Shown one piece after another: positions 36,525 through 39,862 of a DNA stretch of 39,862 bases (its first letter is position 1; each line of letters opens with the position of its first letter). The notes below the pieces were generated by a model. It saw only the letters and a program-made list of their open reading frames with translations. It searched no databases and was not told where the DNA came from. The DNA lies in contig JAAUTN010000020.1 in the NCBI GenBank assembly GCA_012031415.1, positions 1-39,862 of the forward strand, written 5' to 3'. A program made the translations under genes and the position numbers. The stretch is from Leptolyngbyaceae cyanobacterium SM1_4_3 (GTDB lineage Bacteria; Cyanobacteriota; Cyanobacteriia; Elainellales; Elainellaceae).

Positions 36525-37622
36525 TCAGGTAGGAGGCTGTTGGGTCGCGATGATGTGAAGATCAATGTCAGGAAGCGATCGCATTAATCGCTGTACGATC
36601 GATCCCCTAATAAACAACTCCCAGCGCGATCGATGTGTCTCCCCGACTACAATTTGGGTAATTCGTTCGTGGCGGGCAACTTCAATAATCTTAGAAAGGG
36701 GGTCAGCTCCTTCAACCCGCAAAAACTCGCCTCCAAACTCACGACAGAGCTTTTCACAAGTCTCTACGTGTAGGCTTTCGGCTTTTGTCAAAAACTTTTC
36801 TGGGTTATCTACAAATAGGGCATAAAGTCTTGCATTCATGTAGCTTGAAATTCTTGCGCCACGACGCAGTAATCGAATCGAATTGGGATAAGTTGAAAGG
36901 CAAACCATGACTCTTTCATGGATATTGCAGTAGCGTTTTTCCGCAGTTGTTGTGCCATTGTTTTCTTCAATGTTGTCAGCGACTTCTCGCAATGCAAGCT
37001 CGCGTAGTGCAATCAGATTGCGCCGCTGGAAGAAATTTTGCAGCGCCTGATCAATCTTTTCGGGAGCATAGATTTTCCCTTCGGTCAAACGTTCTTCCAG
37101 CGTTTCGGGCGTTACATCAACAACGACCACTTCGGTGGCTTCATCCAACAGGCGATCGGGAATGCGCTCTCGCACGACAACGCCTGAGATCTGCAACACA
37201 AGATCATTTAAACTCTCCAAATGCTGGATATTAACGGTAGAGAAAACATCAATTCCAGCAGTGAGGATTTGTTCTACATCCTGGTAGCGTTTCTCATGTT
37301 GAGAACCGGGAATGTTGGTATGCGCTAATTCATCGACTAGAACCAATTGAGGCTGGCGAGAGATGATTGCGTCGGTGTCCATTTCCCTCAGCTTTTGCCC
37401 TGACCAGATTGATTCTTTGCAGGGCAAAATCTCTAAGCCGATCGATTTTTGAGCGGTTTCTTCGCGTTTATGCGTTTCTAGCAGCCCAATGATTACATCA
37501 ATGCCTTCTTGCCTCAAGCATTGGGCTTCTTCAAGCATTCGGTAGGTTTTGCCTACGCCGGGTGCCATGCCGATGAAGATTTTGTGTTTTCCTCGCGGGG
37601 GGGGGGAGGGGGAGCCGTACAT
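36525..37622 (-). CDS. kdpD: Truncated KdpD (sensor N-domain plus Usp, no histidine kinase)
   Basis: A 365-aa protein. KdpD N-domain (about residues 12-210): Walker A-like GMAPGVGKTYRMLEEA, LVDELAHTNIPGS and VFSTVNIQHLESLNDLV. A Usp domain follows (about 225-360, RVMVCLSTYPNSIRLLRRG...VVGETHRSRW). The membrane and kinase parts of full KdpD are missing, which is normal for short cyanobacterial KdpD (about 365 aa in Anabaena, from memory). The 5' end is a run of ten G/C in DNA (37,597-37,606, SPPPRG), prone to slippage, and the ATG sits in the heptamer repeat. Confidence 0.92.
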   Translation of the reverse strand: MYGSPSPPPRGKHKIFIGMAPGVGKTYRMLEEAQCLRQEGIDVIIGLLETHKREETAQKSIGLEILPCKESIWSGQKLREMDTDAIISRQPQLVLVDELAHTNIPGSQHEKRYQDVEQILTAGIDVFSTVNIQHLESLNDLVLQISGVVVRERIPDRLLDEATEVVVVDVTPETLEERLTEGKIYAPEKIDQALQNFFQRRNLIALRELALREVADNIEENNGTTTAEKRYCNIHERVMVCLSTYPNSIRLLRRGARISSYMNARLYALFVDNPEKFLTKAESLHVETCEKLCREFGGEFLRVEGADPLSKIIEVARHERITQIVVGETHRSRWELFIRGSIVQRLMRSLPDIDLHIIATQQPPT

Positions 37623-37648
37623 GAGGGATGAGGGATGAAGGATGAGGT
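37621..37648. repeat. CATCCYT heptamer repeat ahead of kdpD
   Basis: On the plus strand: ATGAGGG, ATGAGGG, ATGAAGG, ATGAGGT, the reverse of CATCCCT-type units. The kdpD start codon overlaps the first unit. It lies in the 86-bp gap between kdpC and kdpD. Confidence 0.8.
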
Positions 37649-37708
37649 GAGAGACTGACTAGAAGCGGCATTGGTAAGCTAACTTTGTTTTGACTATTCC
37701 TTCGACTG

Positions 37709-38284
37709 CTATAGCTGGTCGAGGGCGAGGTTGAGTTTTAGGACGTTTACGCCGGGTTCGCCGAAGATGCCGAGGAAGCGCCTGTCGGTGTGCTGTTTGA
37801 TGAGGGGTTGAATTTGGTCGGGGGAGAGTCCGCGTGCTTGGGCGACGCGGTTGAGTTGAGCCTGGGCGGTGGCGATCGCCACATGGGGGTCAAGCCCAGA
37901 GCCAGACGCATAAACCAGGTTAGCGGTTGGTTGAATGCCTGCTGCTGCAAGCTGGCTAACAGACTGTTCGATTCGCTCTAGCAAATCTGGGTTGCTGGGA
38001 GCAAGGTTGCTGGCTCCAGAGAGTCCCGTTGGGGCGGCATCTTCCCCCTGGCTGTAGGTGATTGCGCTGGGACGCGACCAGAAATATTCGTCGGAGAGAA
38101 ATTCTTGCCCGATCAAGTCTGAACCAATTACTGTTTCACCCGTTTGAATCAGGCTGCCGTTTGCTTGAGATGGAAAGGCAACCTGTCCGATCGCCAGTAT
38201 CAGCAGCGGGTAAAGGACAGCGGTGAGTACCCACAGTACTAAGGTCATTCGCACGGCTCTGGCAGTTTCTCTTGTTAAGCTCAT
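37709..38284 (-). CDS. kdpC: Potassium-transporting ATPase subunit KdpC
   Basis: A 191-aa protein. One N-terminal membrane segment (VLWVLTAVLYPLLILAIGQV) is followed by the KdpC-specific QANGSLIQ, GSDLIGQEF, YFWSRPSA and YASGSGLDPHV. KdpC stabilises the KdpFABC high-affinity K+ pump. It begins with a TAATG overlap with the KdpF/G-like gene, so the pair is translationally coupled. kdpB, its normal upstream neighbour, is not here. Confidence 0.95.
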   Translation of the reverse strand: MSLTRETARAVRMTLVLWVLTAVLYPLLILAIGQVAFPSQANGSLIQTGETVIGSDLIGQEFLSDEYFWSRPSAITYSQGEDAAPTGLSGASNLAPSNPDLLERIEQSVSQLAAAGIQPTANLVYASGSGLDPHVAIATAQAQLNRVAQARGLSPDQIQPLIKQHTDRRFLGIFGEPGVNVLKLNLALDQL

Positions 38285-38631
38285 TAGAATCGCTCCGGTT
38301 GAAAAATGACGACAAATAAATAGACGGAAAGCCCTAAAGTGACGAGTCCCAGTAAGCCGATCGCATAGGCAGTGGTGCGGCTCAGCGATCCTTCACTGGC
38401 AGCGAGAACGGTTGGGGCGATCGCCAGGTTCAAACACAGCGCCAGAAATAACCAGAGGGGCGATCGCTGCCTGCGCCATTCAGAACCGATGTATGCGATC
38501 AGTTCAAGGAAATTTGTTGAGGCGGATAACGAAGAAGTTGATGCGGGTTTGTCTATCGGTTTCATGGCAGGCACTTTAGATTCAACGAAAGGTTTAAACG
38601 AAGGTTTAAGTGGAATGGCACGTTTGAGCAT
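38284..38631 (-). CDS. KdpF/KdpG-like small membrane protein
   Basis: About 115 aa from the ATG at 38,631 (an ATG at 38,649 lies within a repeat arm; another at 38,565 is possible). Two hydrophobic segments are seen: PLWLFLALCLNLAIAPTVLA and the C-terminal YAIGLLGLVTLGLSVYLFVVIFQPERF, whose last part matches KdpF. In Anabaena (from memory) a gene called kdpG sits between kdpB and kdpC, which matches the position just before kdpC. Immediately upstream come repeats instead of kdpB. Confidence 0.72.
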   Translation of the reverse strand: MLKRAIPLKPSFKPFVESKVPAMKPIDKPASTSSLSASTNFLELIAYIGSEWRRQRSPLWLFLALCLNLAIAPTVLAASEGSLSRTTAYAIGLLGLVTLGLSVYLFVVIFQPERF

Positions 38632-38634
38632 TGC

Positions 38635-38706
38635 GTAGGGGCGCAGCATTCGAGCAGGGATTTTCGGTTCATTCCAGGGTCTAACTGCCGAATGCTACGC
38701 CCTTAC
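38635..38706. repeat. Imperfect inverted repeat at the 5' border of the kdp remnant
   Basis: GTAGGGGCGCAGCATTCG (38,635-38,652) and CGAATGCTACGCCCTTAC (38,689-38,706) pair at 16 of 18 positions around a 36-base middle. The GTAGGGGCG core is shared with 9337. It begins where kdpB would be expected to end. Confidence 0.7.
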
Positions 38707-38758
38707 AGGGGCATTCGCTATTTTGCACACCTTACTGAACTAAAGATTGTGGATAAAT

Positions 38759-38902
38759 CCTGTGGGGTGGGTGTCTCACCCATCCGGACGGGCAAGATGC
38801 CCATCCTACAGGTTATGTAATTTTCATTTCTAAGCCTCACAGAGCAGGGTTTCAAACCCGTTTTAACGGGTTTAAGCTTTGAGCCTGAACTTTAGTTCAA
38901 GG
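38759..38902. repeat. Cluster of dispersed palindromic repeats
   Basis: CCTGT...ACAGG (38,759-38,812) encloses GGGTG/CACCC and GGGC/GCCC hairpins, the common cyanobacterial 'GATGGGCATCTTGCCC' type of repeat. AAACCCGTT (38,854-38,862) pairs with AACGGGTTT (38,865-38,873), then TGAAC (38,886-38,890) with GTTCA (38,895-38,899). All resemble intergenic palindromes I know from cyanobacterial genomes. Confidence 0.65.
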
Positions 38903-39240
38903 CGCATCTGACACAGAGCATTGGACAAACTCATTGAAGTGTCTTGAACGATGCTCTGAGCATCAGCCGCGAATGGTGGAGCATCAGCGCTCATGCTCTG
39001 AGTATCGCCAGTGAAGGTCTGAGTATCGCCAGTGAAGGTCTGAGTATCGCCAGTGAAGGTCTGAGTATCACTGTCCAAACTCTGAGTATCACCAGTGAAG
39101 GTTGAACTGTCTCCAACCAAGCTTTGAGTATCATCGTCCAAGCTCTGGGCATCGCCAGCGTTAGATGTATCTTGGCTGAAAGAGTAGGTTGGGTGGAGCA
39201 TGGCGAAACCCAACATTCGGCTGAATCTTGTGGATTCCAC
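38872..39240 (-). CDS. Heptapeptide-repeat hypothetical protein
   Basis: A 122-aa frame. After MESTRFSRMLGFAMLHPTYS it consists mainly of seven-residue units with Asp in the last place (TQSLDDD, TQSLVGD, TQSLDSD, TQTFTGD three times, TQSMSAD), then a basic tail. The first 20 residues come from a dispersed palindrome (39,188-39,214), so the true start may be downstream or the frame may be non-coding. A second minus-strand frame is also open through the repeat. I do not recognise a family. Confidence 0.35.
   Translation of the reverse strand: MESTRFSRMLGFAMLHPTYSFSQDTSNAGDAQSLDDDTQSLVGDSSTFTGDTQSLDSDTQTFTGDTQTFTGDTQTFTGDTQSMSADAPPFAADAQSIVQDTSMSLSNALCQMRLELKFRLKA
38958..39167. repeat. 21-bp tandem repeat, about ten units
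   Basis: The unit GAGTATCGCCAGTGAAGGTC plus T occurs three times perfectly at 39,000-39,062. Diverged units continue on both sides from 38,958 to 39,167. The period is a multiple of three, so it keeps a frame and gives heptapeptides on the minus strand. There are no spacers, so it is not CRISPR. Confidence 0.88.
39188..39214. repeat. GTTGGGT/ACCCAAC dispersed palindrome
   Basis: GTTGGGT (39,188-39,194) and ACCCAAC (39,208-39,214) form a hairpin of a type common in cyanobacterial intergenic DNA. It overlaps the start of the heptapeptide-repeat frame. Confidence 0.6.
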
Positions 39241-39258
39241 TTTGCTTCACTCAACTTA

Positions 39259-39862
39259 CTAGTTGTTTTTAGCTGAAAGTTCAGTTGATTCATCGGTTAA
39301 GTTATCCAGGATGTTTAAATTACTAGTGGATGTTCTGTCTTCCTTACTGCTATTCAACCCTTGTAAAAACTTCTCCACGTCCTGTGGGTTCTCAAAGAAA
39401 CCTTGATATCCAGACCAGCTATCTCCTGCTTCTGGGTCAAATGTCCATTCTTCAACCTTTTTGGGAAGAAAGGTCAGAATTTTGGGTTCAGGAATCTGAA
39501 AATACTCTTCAAATCGTTTGATGTACAAACGAAAATTTAAGCCGTTATTCGGGTTACTTTCACTTAAAACTAAGCTGAGTATGACGGCGCTTTTTCCTGC
39601 ACTACAGCCACCGTTAAATGTGATTGCGCCAGTTCTTCTATCTGTCCTGCTGAAATGACCTTTCAGTAATTCTTCTGTCATCGTTTTATACAGTTCACCG
39701 ACTCCTTTTCGGTCTGCTATTTCAGCCAATTCCTCATAAGTAGGGTTGGGCTTTTCGCTTTGAAGGTCAGCTTTTCCTGGGAAGCCTTGACTTGCTCTGG
39801 TTCAAGCAAAAAGACTCTTGCTAGAAGCTCTTGCTCGCCCGTATGAAGTAGCGAAACGTAAT
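39259..39862 (-). CDS. Partial unknown protein, probably frameshifted, cut by the window edge
   Basis: The C-terminal 156 residues (39,259-39,729) start in PTYEELAEIADRKGVGELY context and include RTGAITFNGGCSAGKSAV, NNGLNFRLYIKRFEEYF, and LTFLPKKVEEWTFDPE. GGCSAGKS fits the Walker A spacing, but the surroundings are not a clear P-loop fold. Toward the window edge another frame reads YVSLLHTGEQELLARVFLLE, ending KLTFKAK. One lost A in the A4 run at 39,752-39,755 would join the two as FKAKKPNPTYEELAEI. No family is assigned. No start codon is in the window. Confidence 0.55.

Noticed and set aside
38958-39167. CRISPR-like array
   Set aside because: The units are contiguous 21-bp tandem repeats with no unique spacers and no cas genes.
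38991-39293. Second open minus-strand frame through the 21-bp repeats (PSLAILR units)
   Set aside because: Any array with period divisible by three without stops leaves several frames open; this one has no ribosome site and poorer composition.

Overview
The window is cyanobacterial chromosome. The HIP1 octamer GCGATCGC recurs throughout, inside and between genes. nblA (phycobilisome degradation), the ABC1-kinase/PphA gene pair, a Nat-type amino-acid ABC transporter pair and a KdpD that is only a sensor fragment are all typical of cyanobacteria. A CATCCYT heptanucleotide repeat at three gene borders, together with other dispersed inverted repeats, fits a filamentous cyanobacterium. I cannot name the genus from the sequence alone.

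Layout. 1-2.7 kb: cysH, a small CxxC thioredoxin-fold protein and murE. 2.9-4.6 kb: a DICT-like sensor kinase whose phospho-acceptor His is replaced by Gln. 4.7-8.6 kb: a leftward lipopolysaccharide-export cluster (lptA, lptB, lptF-type permease) ending in an unknown Pro/Ser/Gln-rich membrane-anchored protein. 8.8-10.6 kb: DUF309 and DUF58 proteins. 10.7-14.3 kb: a rightward series of a small PG18-like (DUF6825-type) protein, an ABC1/UbiB kinase, a PphA-like PP2C phosphatase and nblA. 14.8-17.2 kb: a double universal-stress protein convergent with a Ser/Thr kinase. 17.9-20 kb: an amino-acid ABC transporter ATPase and permease. 20.4-23.2 kb: pgi and a FemAB/GNAT-like protein. 23.4-25.5 kb: an RRM RNA-binding protein, then about 1.5 kb with no confident gene but several hairpins. 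25.5-32 kb: ligA, a DUF1400 alpha/beta hydrolase and a Cache/HAMP sensor kinase. 32.1-36 kb, leftward: rnpB (RNase P RNA), rnc and a Gfo/Idh/MocA oxidoreductase, plus a 69-aa protein and a GT4 glycosyltransferase. 36.5-38.6 kb: kdpD, kdpC and a KdpF/KdpG-like gene, without kdpA or kdpB beside them. 38.6-39.9 kb: a repeat-dense stretch with a heptapeptide-repeat ORF and a partial unknown gene that runs off the window.

Three housekeeping genes (murE, pgi, ligA) are each broken by one missing base. In pgi and ligA the lost base is a G directly against a HIP1 octamer; in murE it lies between two HIP1 octamers. A fourth probable single-base loss is in an A run near 39,753. Because murE and ligA should be essential, this looks more like systematic sequence error at a probably methylated motif than four pseudogenes, but raw reads are needed to decide.

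The points most worth following are the missing His in the DICT kinase, the kdp operon whose 5' end is replaced by dispersed repeats, the heptamer repeats that supply start and stop codons, the PG18-like/ABC1K/PphA/nblA neighbourhood, a near-perfect 22-bp-stem hairpin ahead of pgi, and the intergenic hairpin cluster at 24.3-24.7 kb. I found no complete mobile element, CRISPR array or recognisable defence system.
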